Source of the DNA: Favolaschia claudopus
Taxonomy: Eukaryota; Basidiomycota; Agaricomycetes; Agaricales; Mycenaceae
Length of the DNA stretch: 64,000 nt
Direction of reading: 5' to 3'
Assembly (NCBI GenBank): GCA_037176885.1
Contig: JAWWNJ010000010.1
Span: forward strand, 992,001-1,056,000
Position numbers and translations under genes: made by a program. Under the pieces are notes generated by a model. It was not told the origin of the DNA, made no database searches, and worked only from the letters and a program-made list of their open reading frames with translations. Within the stretch, counting starts at the first letter, position 1. Every line of letters begins with the position of its first letter. Shown in pieces: positions 1-11,674 of this stretch.

Positions 1-2110
1 CTGATAACGCAAATTTTGATTTGGGGACTTGGTGTTGATGGGACGGCCGCGCAGCGGGAAATTTTCGAATGCTGGGGGTGTGAAATCAGGACAGAATGCA
101 TGTGGAAACGAGAAGCGAAACTTACGATGGGAGGGGGAGATGTCGCTCGGCGGACGTCGAAATATCGAGGGTTGAAGTTGAGGTTGACTTTGCGGCGACA
201 GCAACACTGGTGATTGAGTTGAATGAGAGTCGAATCAATGAAATGAAAAGCCACGTACCTTGCATGAAAGACTTCAGGCCGCGGGACGTCAATACGGATA
301 GTGATTGACGTGCGCGAGATGCGGGTGGTTGGGGCAAGAGTTGAAAGAAAACAACCCAAAGCTTACCTCACCCCAGCTAACCGACGCCAAGAAAGAGTTG
401 CCGTACTTAAAAATCCTGAGAATAAATCATAAGACAAAGAGCGCGAAGGGAAGAAAAAGGAAAGCTCACCAGAATGTCCGCTCGCCGGACGGCGATACGT
501 CTAGTCAAAGGGTATAGCGCCGCTTCGCGGCGCGGCGGCGACAACGACAACAAGGGTCTTGCAGAACAGTTGGGAAACCCGCTGCTTTATGCTTCGGGGA
601 CGTGTTTTTGCCTGCCGGCGGCCAAAACCCCTGAAAAGAAAACCGTCCAGAGAGGGGAAAAGGGAAAGGAAAGATACCGCAGCTGAAGTCCCGCTCGCGG
701 GACGTCGCTACGTCGTGTCGACGCAATAGCGCCGCTGCGCGGCGCCCCGACGACGGCGGCAACAACGCGAGCGGCGGGACTCGCTGCTTTATGCTCCGGG
801 GGCGAGCTTTTGCCTGCCGGCGGCCAAAACTCTTGAAAAAAACGCGTCAAGATGAGTGAAAAAGTCAAGGAAAGATACCTCAAGGGAGTCCCGCTCGCCG
901 GACGTCGCTACGTCGTGTCGACGCAATAGCGGCGCGGCGCTGACGGCGGCAACATCCAAATGTCGGTGGGCGTGCGCAGAATCCGCTGCTGTACGCGTCG
1001 GGGGCGGGGTCAGCCTGCCGGCGGCCAAATCCCGGTGCAAAAAATGGCTGAGATGAGCCTCAGTTTGAAGGCAAGGAAGAATACAGAAACTGACCTGAAG
1101 TGCCGCTCGGCGGACGGCGATACGTATAGTCAACGCATCGTCGGCGCGTTTATGAAAAGAACTTGATAACAGCTAAGGAAGATTGTTTAGTTGGAGAGAC
1201 GTGAATGAAGTAGCATGAAAACCTACCAAAGAATAGACGAGGGGAAATTTTTGGCGGTGAAGTGGAGGTGGGATGGTGGGGGTACGGAAGCAAGAGGTTG
1301 ATTTGGTTCTGTGTGTGCATGGGCATCAGTTTGGTTGTCCGTCGCAACAAAAATCAAATGAATTCAAAATCAAAGTAACGTACCTCGATCTTGATACCTC
1401 CAAGCGAAAGCCTGAGTGCGGAAAGCGCGCACAATTCCTTGAAGTGAATCCTGAGGTACAGTTTTTCGTGCTTGAGCAGGGTGTATGGGTTCACAAAACG
1501 AATACTTACCTGGCAGTTGCCTCTGCTGGCGACCAAGAAAAATGAAAAGCAAAACTCACCCCTCAAGAGTCAAAATCTCGTGGTTTGGCAGCAGCATGAC
1601 GTTGAAAGTTTCAAACTATTTCCCATTTCACACCTTCACACTGATTGATGTGAGTCGTCAAAGGGTCGGAAATCGGGGCAAAGACAAACCCTATAGCTAG
1701 AACTAAATGTTTCTCAATTTCAACAGGTTAGGAAATGCATACTCATGCAGGGGAGTGTTGCGAGGAAGCAGAAAGAACAGGAAAAACAGACTTTGAGTCA
1801 GTCGGTCCAAGCGAGCACTGCCCAATTTCCAGGCAATCAAAGACTTCGTTACCTGCTTGACCTGCCGAGCTTTGGTTGTATGGGCGCGCGCTGACGCGCG
1901 GCCCCCGGAACAAGATAAAGAAGTGCCAGACTTTTGGTCCCAGTTGAATAAGCGAGCCATTTGCAGATTTGACCCAGAAAGACGGCGAGCCCCGCCCGAA
2001 ATGCCGGCGAAAATACCGCGCGATCTGCATGAGATGACGGGAGGAAGAGAGAAAAATGATCGCGTTCGTGGTCATGTGACCCAATATTCGACTTTCGGAT
2101 TTTGCGGTCC
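1..2110 (-). ncRNA. Putative spliced non-coding transcript with hairpin modules, unit A (right part)
   Basis: There is no long ORF conserved among copies. Read on the - strand, the region is a chain of donor (GTRNGT) and acceptor (YAG) signals about 50-150 nt apart. The modules repeat at roughly 200 bp between 470 and 1,140. Each holds a stem of the type GTCCCG-CGAG-CGGGAC (+ strand 476-490, 688-703, a mismatched form at 888-903) and a second stem GCGCCGC-UKC-GCGGCGC (517-533, 729-745). Transcription would start near 2,110 and run left beyond base 1; the continuation is visible in unit B down to about 7,960. That this is one transcript is inference from splice-like signals and conservation in unit D. 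Confidence 0.4.
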
Positions 2111-2919
2111 GCCAACCCCGTAAGTCAATTTTACTGCGTCCTCGCGATTCCCAACGGGGAAACGTCAACTCTTGCTCTTGACTTTCACCTTCGTTTCTCT
2201 TTGCGGCACACCTACGGTCTCGGTCGGCTCGGGCAACTTCAAGGACATTACTGTCAACTTACTCAATGCGAATCTGCCTCCATTTGGTCTGCGCGGCGGT
2301 CGGAAACGGCGGAAACGACGAATAAGCGCAATACAAAAAACGGAGGTCCAGGTGAATTCCTCCGCACTTTAATCACGTCACATTAGCCGATATCATGTTT
2401 CTTAGTTACTGAACGACAGCGGGCAACTTTCTGAGGCGATTCGAGCGGAAACAGCGTCAGGATGAATTTCCGTGCGTTTCCGCATGTCTTCGCATATATC
2501 CCCGTATTGGGCTCACCTCTCCAAGCCTTTCAACTTTCAGAAATTTTGTCTTGTCACTTCTGCTGTCTGGTGCGCTTCCTAGAGCTCCTGAGCGCCTCGA
2601 ATGTGTCAAACCTCGAATTCACCATTCTCCCAAACCTCCGCTCTCCAGCTCTCAAATCCCCCTGATCAACACTTCTCAATATGGAAATATGATCCGTTCT
2701 ACAATCAAAGAAGGTCTCCAGGTGCGTGGCAGATTCCATGCGGTTTCACGCAACTTACGAATATTTTCCTTCTTTTCACCCATTCAGTTGCAGCCGCCAC
2801 GACACCGCTCGGACGACGTCTGAGTCATACTACTGCGGAGGTGCCCTGTCGGCGCAAGATGCCCGTGCAGAATTTGGAGAATGGCGCCATGTTTCGGCGC
2901 GCTGGGGGCCGGGTTGGGG
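2111..2919. promoter_or_regulatory. Intergenic region between divergent module arrays, unit A
   Basis: About 0.8 kb between the - strand hairpin array and the + strand array. It has no conserved ORF. It ends at the TATA box at 2,920. The same stretch is present in unit C (18,896-19,691) and, diverged, in unit D (27,766-28,520); in unit B only its left part remains (up to about 11,660). It likely holds the promoters of both arrays. Confidence 0.35.
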
Positions 2920-2926
2920 TATATAA
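2920..2926 (+). promoter_or_regulatory. TATA box of + strand module array, unit A
   Basis: TATATAA in the context GGGGTATATAAGG, followed within 40-100 nt by a pyrimidine-rich stretch typical of fungal start regions and then by the first GTGCGC donor. Conserved in units C and D; deleted in B. Confidence 0.55.
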
Positions 2927-2939
2927 GGTGTGTGAGTTT

Positions 2940-5420
2940 GACACTTTGGGCATGGTTCTCTTGCCTTCCCATTGCTCTCTCGCTCTCAACCTCTTCTTAT
3001 TTTCTCTATTCAACTTACTCAAGTCCTTGTTCGCCTTTTGAAGCCTTCAAGTCGACTTCGGCTTGAATTCGACGTTGAAGTGTTTAGGTGCGCAACTTGC
3101 TCATTTTTCGATTCCACTTCACTTACTTTCTTATACTTTCAATAGAGAGTCAATACAACCTTATTCGAGCTGAATGGTAACTTTTAAGCGTCTGTTTACG
3201 CATTCAAACACCGTTCGATGTTCCAATACCTTTACCGACCACTTCCTTCAGTATTTCAACTTGGTTTGTCTGGATGTTGTATTAAAGGTGCGTCGTATTG
3301 ACTAGTCATTCACTGATCTTTTGATCCTAGTCTTGTATTGATAGTGTTTTCAATTCGCTTTCTCTCCCTTCATTTCAAATCGTACCGTACGGACTTATTT
3401 CGATTCAAGTTCTCGCTGACTTGTTACTGATGACCATTTTGACTCTCAGGTACTTATCGCACATTCTGTCCTCAAATCTCTTTCTAAATCATAGTAAGTC
3501 ATTGATCATTCAACTATAACTCGCTATCTGACCTTGACTTCGAATATCCAGCTCGATCTTTGCTGGAACTCGCTCTCTCGGGCTTCTCGGCGAGCCGCGT
3601 TTCTTCAGATTTTTCTTCGTTTACTGACTTGATTCGCTTAGATTGAACCCAAACGCGATTCGATTAACACCTTCGAGGTGCCCTCAAGATTCTGAAGCAC
3701 CGCAGCCCTCACATTCAAGATTGTCTTCAACTTTGTTCAAATGGGTTGATTTTGTTTGAATGAGCGGGATTGCGGTTCAATTAGGTGCGCAACTCGTTAC
3801 CTATGCATCTTATTACTCTAATCGTTCAACACCAGACTTGGAACATTCAATACAACGCATCTTTATACCGAAACTATGCCGGTTCACCGTAAGGTGACTT
3901 CAAGTTGTAATACTGACTTGAATTCTGTCTCGTATAGCCCGAAGCTATGCTCGTATAGCTTCACGATGCCTAAACTATGCCAATCTGCGTCCAGGTGAGT
4001 TCATTTCGCTCGTATGAACGAATGCCCGCTGAGTGAGTTGAATTTTGAAGTCTTGGAAGGCCGAAATCATGCCTGTCTGGCGTTGAATATCGAAATTATG
4101 ACGGTGCGTGCTAAAACTCTTTTCGTTTCACATCTAATGCTGACTTCAATTCAACTTTGTATGCCTCTAGAACGAAACTATGATAGTTTGAAGTCGGTTT
4201 CGACACTCAAGAAGGCCGAGATTATGGTCGTATGTGTTCAGGTGAGCTTCATTTTGCCTGTATGAACGACGACAGACGGACTGACTTGCATTTTGAAACT
4301 ATAGAACCCCGAAACTATGCTCGTTGAACGCGCGCGCGCGCCTTTTCAGGGTATGTATGTTGAGTACCCATTGACTCAATGCTCGACTGACCCTAACCTT
4401 TCCAATTCAAGGTCTTGTCGTCGAGTGACCTTCAAGTGGTGCATTCAATGTTTCAATTCAAACGGTGAACCTGGTTCAGGTGAGTTCTATTTCATTGACT
4501 CAAACGAGGCCTCACAAGTTCTCAAGTTCTCGAGTCGAATCTCACAACCACTGATACAACTCATTCAAACCAGTAAGTTCAACTAACACTTATATTCCGA
4601 GGCGTTCTTCATCGTTCTAACTAACCAACTCATATCATATCTTTTCTTCAGTTGTAGCTCAAGTTCTCGATTCGACGTTTGACTTCGCCGTCGGACTCAA
4701 GTCTTCAATTCAAGTCAACTCACACATTTACTTTAATTGCGACCCGACGCCGCCTCGAATGCGAGTTGCATGCAAAGTTGAATGTTGTGTTGCATCGGGA
4801 GGTGAGTACTTGTTTCGTTTCCTTTCATTTCGTCTATTGATTCATTTCCAACGACGTTACAGTTACTTTGAGTCGCCGCCTCCACTTCAACTCAACACCT
4901 CACCCAATTCCGCTCAAAACAAGGTACGTGTTATTCTTTCAATTCTCTTCGTTTCATTTCAATCTGACTTTTCTCGTCTTCACAGCGATCCAAGTTGCTC
5001 CAAGTGCGTACTTTCTTGCTTTGTTTTCCTCAGTCTTATGATACTGACGTGATTCAAAGTAAAACCTATTTATTGCTCTACCTACGGACAAACGAGTACT
5101 CGACTCGTACCGAGCGCGCGCCCCCGGCCCTGCGCCCAAACTCGATCCCAACCCGACACCCCGCTCCTCCCTCTGCTCCGATTGCGCCGCCAGCGGGGAC
5201 GCCGGTATCTCGAAGCGGCGGTAAGCGGGCAACTAATACTGTCAAAAACAAGGTGAGTGTTATTTCCTTTGAGATTTCGTTGCAACGAACTTACCTTAAT
5301 ATCTGACGCGGAGACAGACTCGGCGGGAGCGAGATTGACGGAACGCGGCGCGGCGTGTCTGTGCCGTTCGGCGCGAGGTACAGGGGTGTTGTACATATCA
5401 GGCCAGCGCCGAGTCGGATA
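2940..5420 (+). ncRNA. Putative multi-exon non-coding transcript with GAAACTATG modules, unit A
   Basis: Starts after the TATA box and consists of many short exon-like blocks separated by intron-like blocks beginning GTGCGC/GTGAGT and ending CAG/TAG, most with an upstream CTGAC/CTTAC branch-like word. Between 3,868 and 4,320 the exon-like parts carry at least eight variants of GCCGAAACTATGC (3,868, 3,938, 3,969, 4,060, 4,091, 4,172, 4,215, 4,311). The last visible unit ends near 5,325. No frame is open across the predicted joins. It faces - strand array 2. Confidence 0.4.
4329..4341. repeat. (CG)n tract, unit A
   Basis: Alternating CG run just before an acceptor-like TTTTCAG. Equivalent tracts lie at about 11,662-11,674 (B), 21,109-21,121 (C) and 38,636-38,647 (D). 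The 1.55-kb deletion in unit B ends at this tract. Confidence 0.75.
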
Positions 5421-5429
5421 CGACGGGGC

Positions 5430-6385
5430 GAGTGGGCTTGACGACCCGGGGATGTCGGGGTAGCGAGGTCTTGCTAGTACTTACAGCCTATATGCGCGTA
5501 TGTAGATGGCGGGGTTGCGGTGACGAGGGTGACGCGGCGCCGGTGACGGACGAAACGGTGGGTGCGGAGGCGGAGAGGCGGTGTCAGCGGCTGAAGGGAA
5601 AAACAAATAAGTCAGAACGAGTAAAAAGAAAGAGGAGAGTGCGACGCACCGATTGCGTGTCGTCAACGCGGCACCGACGCATCTAAATCCGCGCTCAACC
5701 TCTGCACCTCACTCCTCGTCGTCGGACGGATTCGGTCACGCGCCGCCGTTTGTACTATGGGCGGCGGGAGAGGGGGAGTCGGCGTTATGACTGCGATGTT
5801 AAAGTGAGTCAATGTGCCTTATTCGCGTTTCGAGCTCACCTTTGTCGTCGACGCAAGCCGGAGCATATCAGTAATGGGAATCGACAGCGTGGGTGAATTT
5901 TCGACGAGGTGAGTGGTACTTTTGTTTACTTGAGGATGGACGTGTCATGATTGCCGTTAGAGACGTGGCGGAACGTACGCGAATGCGAAGGCGGAGGTGG
6001 ACACCGCGAGGTTGGAAGGCAGGAGAGGGAAGGAAGGGGAGAGTGGCGTGTAATAGGTTGGCGAGGCTGGCGTGGAGCGAGGACGGCGGTGATGTGGCGC
6101 CCGTAGACGAACGGCGGCTGCGGGTTTGTGGAGTAGGTGGGCTTGGTGAAAGAGAAGACAAGTTAGAATGAGAGAGGTAAGAGGAGCAGAGCACGCACCT
6201 TGGGTGACCGAACCTTCGCGTGTCTTGAACAAAAAGGGCGGTGGAAGTTGACGAGGGAGGGCTGCCGGGGGGAGCCGTCGAAGACTCGGAAGAGGTGATG
6301 CCGCGGGGTTTGCGACTGGGTAGACGGCGAGTCTGTTTTCGCACGGTCGTGATTGATTCAATTCAGTCGGTAGATCGCGTGTGTT
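5430..6385 (-). ncRNA. Putative - strand array 2, unit A (divergent from the secreted-protein gene)
   Basis: Read on the - strand from about 6,370, donor/acceptor-like signals recur (GTGCGTGCTC at about 6,200 down to an acceptor near 6,115; GTGAGCTCG near 5,840). C-rich short frames here are not maintained between copies. It would share a promoter region with the + strand gene at 6,565 and converge on the + strand module array near 5,420. Confidence 0.35.
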
Positions 6386-6395
6386 GAGTACTCTT

Positions 6396-6402
6396 TCATA
6401 AA
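6396..6402 (+). promoter_or_regulatory. TATA-like element of the secreted-protein gene, unit A
   Basis: TCATAAAGG in a block (ctctttcataaaggaggcgtc) kept in all four units about 165 nt before the ATG, including D at about 41,370. Confidence 0.4.
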
Positions 6403-6564
6403 GGAGGCGTCAGCATTGCTGCGAGATTTTCTTCCTCTTTCCTTCTCCCAGTGTCGAAATTTTTCTTTGGGTTTCCTTCTTCTTTCTGCTGTGCAGGTCT
6501 ATTTTCTTTTTACCTTCGCCTCAAGACCTGCCGTCTTTCACGACTCCACTCTCTCGTTATCAAA

Positions 6565-7554
6565 ATGAAGAACGCATCCACCCTCCGTATTCTCTTCACC
6601 CTCCTCGCCGCCGGAGTCGCCCTGGGAGCACCCACAACGAGGAGACTGCACGTGCGCCAGACGGGGGAGTGTAAAGACCGTCTCATTAACGTACGTTCTC
6701 AACTTTCAATGTGTTCGTCTCCTCCGGATTCAAATTCTGACTTACCTCATGATCACCTCAGTTCGACGACGCCCAATTCGACTCCCTCGACCAAACCGCG
6801 CTCACGCCCGTCCCGGACGGCTTCCAGGGCTTCAACTGGCCCGACTTCGCCTTGACCGGCTGCCCCGGGCCTGCATGCAAGTCGTTCCAACCTGACCTCA
6901 CGAAATTGTTCACGGGGCCGAGATTGGCCATGGCCGAAGGTGCGTTGCATTCCCAAATTACAGTCCCCGGCCCTGGCTCACGCTGATTAAATACACCTCT
7001 CTGTATAGGATTGGTCGGTGGGATTTTGACTGGCCAATTTGTCCCCAAAACATCCCCCTCAGCGCAATTCAACCTCGCGGATACAGCTGGGTCGTTTGAC
7101 TTGAAGGATTTCGCGGTGTTTGATATCATTGATTTGCCTGTACGTTTCTTTTGTTTCCTGGCCTCCTCCATTCATCCTCTTCCTGCTCGAAGTTCGCTCA
7201 GACTGACATATATATTACACCCCAGGACCAAGTCAAACTCGGCGCAAAAGAAGACATGCGCGTGCACCTCAGCTGCACCAAAGCCGGCTCCAAAGACAAA
7301 GTCGAAAAAACAATTAAATTCGACCGCGCCGTGGATTCGGCTGGGTATCAGGTGCGCTTTCAAGAATCATCCATTCATTCATTCAACCTCATGTACAATT
7401 CGAACAGGTCACCGCCGACCAAGTATCCGAATTCACCGGTCTCTCAGGATGCAAAATCAGCACGACGCAGGTGTTTTTCCCCGGAAAGCTCTTTGAGTTG
7501 GAGATCCCCACCGAGTCGATGGGTATTGATAACCTCAATGTTTGTGTGCGGTGA
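6565..7554 (+). CDS. Small secreted cysteine-containing protein, intact copy A
   Basis: Five exons: 6565-6690, 6762-6939, 7009-7139, 7226-7351, 7408-7554; 708 nt, 235 aa, all joins in phase with GT-AG introns. Residues 1-21 form a signal peptide (hydrophobic core ending ALG-A), followed by a dibasic RR site that may be cut by a Kex2-type protease. Six cysteines (36, 76, 81, 162, 202, 233) could form three disulfides. No enzyme motif was recognised; the protein should be extracellular or in the wall. The ATG is the first in frame and precedes the signal peptide directly. The stop is 163 bp from the convergent Arp6 tail fragment. Function unknown. Confidence 0.85.
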
Positions 7555-7717
7555 TCACATTTGGAGGAGTGGGAATGAGTCGAGGCGTACCTATAGTAGT
7601 CGTTCTAATACTTTTCATAACGAGATTTTCTTTCTTTTCATCCTTTCGGACCCAATTTTCGGCTACTCCAGCGTCCAGATCTGCAATTCATGGTATAGCA
7701 CTCGCCAAAATATACAA

Positions 7718-7945
7718 CTAACCCCGCTTCCCCGAAGACGAAGCCCCAACAGGATTTATCGCACGAACCCTCGTCCTCCTGCTTGGCTCTGGAGCCGCCT
7801 CGACCTGCTCCGCCTTTGCCTTGCCCTTCCCTTTCGACTCCTGCCGCTTCAAGCTGGTGCCGTCTTGTTTCTTATCTTTTCCACTCGGCGCCCTGTCCCT
7901 CCCACTCCCACTCTCCTTCCCGGACACCGTCCTACGTTGTCCCAA
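7718..7945 (-). pseudogene. Arp6 C-terminal tail fragment, unit A
   Basis: Stop codon at 7718-7720. The frame matches the last about 75 residues of the intact Arp6 at 42,671, including its Lys/Ser-rich tail. Upstream the match ends abruptly at the unit junction, so there is no start or actin fold. A duplication by-product. Confidence 0.85.
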
Positions 7946-7959
7946 AAAGGGAATTCTTA

Positions 7960-10900
7960 AGCACCTCCACGCTCACCGCACGACTAAGCTCGCCGCGCGA
8001 CCAAGGTCGCAAGCGACTCGCCAGCCCCCAACTTATAGTTTTTCGGTGTTGGTCACAAAGGGGTTTATTTTCTATCTACTTACAACCGAGAAGAAAAAAT
8101 TGATTTTGAGACCCTGAGGAAGCCCGTTTCCCGGCTCGTTTCAAGGGTCCTGTACGTACTCTATCTACGAGCGGCTCTACAGATCTAGATCTACTAACTA
8201 CAAGCGAGATCTACAGATTTAGTTTTGGGGGAATTTGAAGTCACGTCGGAATTTGCGCGGTCTTGCAATTTTGAAGTCAATCGCTTGAACGCGGCTTTGG
8301 AGCGCTGCGATGGGTCGAAGGTCGTAGGAGAAGGATCCTGAAGATTTGCGGCCGAGATTTGGCGCTTTGGACAATATTGAATGGATTGGGTGGGGCGAGA
8401 GAGAGGAAGCTTTGGGGGAACTTGAAGAAGTCGGCACCGCGCAGCGGAAGAAAAAATTGAACTGTATACGCAAAATTAGCTTGAGATAGAGAGCATTGAA
8501 GGCTAGTGTACGCACCGTGTATGCCGCGCAGCGGAAGAAGAATTTAACTCTTGGGGACTTGAAGAATCTGACGAAGTCGTTGTCTTGAGTGCCGCGCAAC
8601 GGAAAGAAAAAATCTGTGAATTCGAATCAGCAAAGAAACACGTCTGAGAACGGTAGAATACACGTAACTGAGGCTGCTGAGCTCAAAACCTCGCTCGCGG
8701 GAACGCGAAATGTCGAATTCTGATTCCGGGGTTCGGTGTTTGATGACGATGAAGTGGCCCGCGCAGCGAGAAGAAATTTTTCTGTGAGTCTCAGATTGGT
8801 GAGGAAGCAAGAAGGAAGAGGGGAGCGTACCTTATTAACTGCTAATTGAAAGCGTGGCTCGGCGGACGCTGATAACGCAAATTTTGATTTGGGGACTTGG
8901 TGTTGATGGGACGGCCGCGCAGCGGGAAATTTTCGAATGCTGGGGGTGTGAAATCAGGACAGAATGCATGTGGAAACGAGAAGCGAAACTTACGATGGGA
9001 GGGGGAGATGTCGCTCGGCGGACGTCGAAATATCGAGGGTTGAAGTTGAGGTTGACTTTGCGGCGACAGCAACACTGGTGATTGAGTTGAATGAGAGTCG
9101 AATCAATGAAATGAAAAGCCACGTACCTTGCATGAAAGACTTCAGGCCGCGGGGACGTCAATACGGATAGTGATTGACGTGCGCGAGATGCGGGTGGTTG
9201 GGGCAAGAGTTGAAAGAAAACAACCCAAAGCTTACCTCACCCCAGCTAACCGACGCCAAGAAAGAGTTGCCGTACTTAAAAATCCTGAGAATAAATCATA
9301 AGACAAAGAGCGCGAAGGAAGAAAAAGGAAAGCTCACCAGAATGTCCGCTCGCCGGACGGCGATACGTCTAGTCAAAGGGTTATAGCGCCGCTTCGCGGC
9401 GCGGCGGCGACAACGACAACAAGGGTCTTGCAGAACAGTTGGGAAAACCCGCTGCTTTATGCTTCGGGGACGTGTTTTTGCCTGCCGGCGGCCAAAACCC
9501 CTGAAAAGAAAACCGTCCAGAGAGGGGAAAAGGGAAAGGAAAGATACCGCAGCTGAAGTCCCGCTCGCGGGACGTCGCTACGTCGTGTCGACGCAATAGC
9601 GCCGCTGCGCGGCGCCCCGACGACGGCGGCAACAACGCGAGCGGCGGGACTCGCTGCTTTATGCTCCGGGGGCGAGCTTTTGCCTGCCGGCGGCCAAAAC
9701 TCTTGAAAAAAAACGCGTCAAGATGAGTGAAAAAGTCAAGGAAAGATACCTCAAGGGAGTCCCGCTCGCCGGACGTCGCTACGTCGTGTCGACGCAAATA
9801 GCGGCGCGGCGCTGACGGCGGCAACATCCAAATGTCGGTGGGCGTGCGCAGAATCCGCTGCTGTACGCGTCGGGGGCGGGGTCAGCTGCCGGCGGCCAAA
9901 TCCGGTGCAAAAAATGGCTGAGATGAGCCTCAGTTTGAAGGCAAGGAAGAATACAGAAACTGACCTGAAGTTGCCGCTCGGCGGACGGCGATACGTATAG
10001 TCAACCGCATCGTCGGCGCGTTTATGAAAAGAACTTGATAACAGCTAAGGAAGATTGTTTAGTTGGAGAGACGTGAATGAAGTAGCATGAAAACCTACCA
10101 AAGAATAGACGAGGGGAAATTTTTGGCGGTGAAGTGGAGGTGGGATGGTGGGGGGTACGGAAGCAAGAGGTTGATTTGGTTCTGTGTGTGCATGGGCATC
10201 AGTTTGGTTGTCCGTCGCAACAAAAATCAAATGAATTCAAAATCAAAGTAACGTACCTCGATCTTGATACCTCCAAGCGAAAGCCTGAGTGCGGAAAGCG
10301 CGCACAATTCCTTGAAGTGAATCCTGAGGTACAGTTTTTCGTGCTTGAGCAGGGTGTATGGGGTTCACAAAACGAATACTTACCTGGCAGTTGCCTCTGC
10401 TGGCGACCAAGAAAAATGAAAAGCAAAACTCACCCCTCAAGAGTCAAAATCTCGTGGTTTGGCAGCAGCATGACGTTGAGAAGTTTCAAACTATTTCCCA
10501 TTTCACACCTTCACACTGATTGATGTGAGCTCGTCAAAGGGTCGGAAATCGGGGCAAAGGACAAACCCTATAGCTAGAACTAAATGTTTCTCAATTTCAA
10601 CAGGTTAGGAAATGCATACTCATGCAGGGGAGTGTTGCGAGGGAAGCAGAAAGAACAGGAAAAACAGACTTTGAGTCAGTCGGTCCAAGCGAGCACTGCC
10701 CAATTTCCAGGCAATCAAAGACTCGTTACCTGCTTGACCCTGCCGAGCTTTGGTTGTATGGGCGCGCGCTGACGCGCGGCCCCCGGAACAAGATAAAGAA
10801 GTGCCAGACTTTTGGTCCCAGTTGAATAAGCGAGCCATTTGCAGATTTGACCCAGAAAGACGGCGAGCCCCGCCCGAAATGCCGGCGAAAATACCGCGCG

Positions 10901-10995
10901 ATCTGCATGAGATGACGGGAGGAAGAGAGAAAAATGATCGCGTTCGTGGTCATGTGACCCAATATTCGACTTTCGGATTTTGCGGTCCGCCAACC
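7960..10995 (-). ncRNA. Putative hairpin-module transcript, unit B
   Basis: Full-length copy. In addition to the 200-bp modules (9,340-10,000), the distal part shows five copies of the word CCGCGCAGCGG or a close variant followed by an A-rich run on the + strand: 8,437, 8,524, 8,592 (AACGG form), 8,759 and 8,915. On the - strand each reads as a pyrimidine tract followed by the small hairpin CCGC-UGC-GCGG. The A-rich-side sequence 8,040-8,120 may mark the 3' end. Several single-base indels separate it from A and C. No protein is proposed. Confidence 0.4.
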
Positions 10996-11654
10996 CCGTA
11001 AGTCAATTTTACTGCGTCCTCGCGATTCCCAACGGGGAAACGTCAACTCTTGCTCTTGACTTTCACCTTCGTTTCTCTTTGCGGCACACCTACGGTCTCG
11101 GTCGGCTCGGGCAACTTCAAGGACATTACTGTCAACTTACTCAATGCGAATCTGCCTCCATTTTGGTCTGCGCGGCTGGTCGGAAACGGCGGAAACGACG
11201 AATAAGCGCAATACAAAAAAACGGAGGTCCAGGTGAATTCCTCCGCACTTTCATCACGTCACATTAGCCGATATCATGTTTCTTAGTTACTGAACCGACA
11301 GCGGGCAACTTTCTGAGGCGATTCGAGCGGAAACAGCGTCAGGATGAATTTCCGTGCGTTTCCGCATGTCTTCGCATATATCCCCGTATTGGGCTCACTC
11401 TCCAAGCCTTTCAACTTTCAGAAATTTTGTCTTGTCACTTCTGCTGTCTGGTGCGCTTCCTAGAGCTCCTGAGCGCCTCGAATGTGTCAAACCTCGAATT
11501 CACCATTCTCCCAAACCTCCGCTCTCCAGCTCTCAAATCCCCCTGATCAACACTTCTCAATATGAAATATGATCGTTCTACAATCAAAGAAGGTCTCCAG
11601 GTGCGTGGCAGATTCCATGCGGTTCACGCAACTTACGAATATTTTCCTTCTTTT

Positions 11655-11665
11655 CACCATACGCG
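11655..11665. other. Deletion scar in unit B
   Basis: Sequence matching unit A up to about 2,781 is followed directly by the (CG)n tract that lies at 4,329 in unit A. About 1.55 kb, including the TATA box, is absent. Confidence 0.85.
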
Positions 11666-11674
11666 CGCGCGCGC

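Larger units (their letters stand above)
1..7945. repeat. Tandem unit A (left end outside window)
   Basis: First of four direct repeats. Base 1 corresponds to about 8,869 in unit B and 16,761 in unit C, so the first part of unit A lies left of the window. Visible order: hairpin-module array (- strand), TATA-bearing intergenic region, + strand exon-module array, - strand array 2, secreted-protein gene (+), Arp6 tail fragment (-). Identity with units B and C is near-complete over kilobases, with scattered single-base indels. Unit A keeps all parts, including the promoter region lost in B. Confidence 0.9.

Noticed and set aside
460..1140. CRISPR-like regular repeats
   Set aside because: The repeats are long (about 200 bp), diverged, carry splice-like signals and lie in a eukaryotic nuclear context; no spacers or cas genes.
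7468..7475. Possible extra intron after CAG|GTGTTT in the last exon of the secreted-protein gene
   Set aside because: Reading straight through gives a continuous frame to a stop conserved in A and D.
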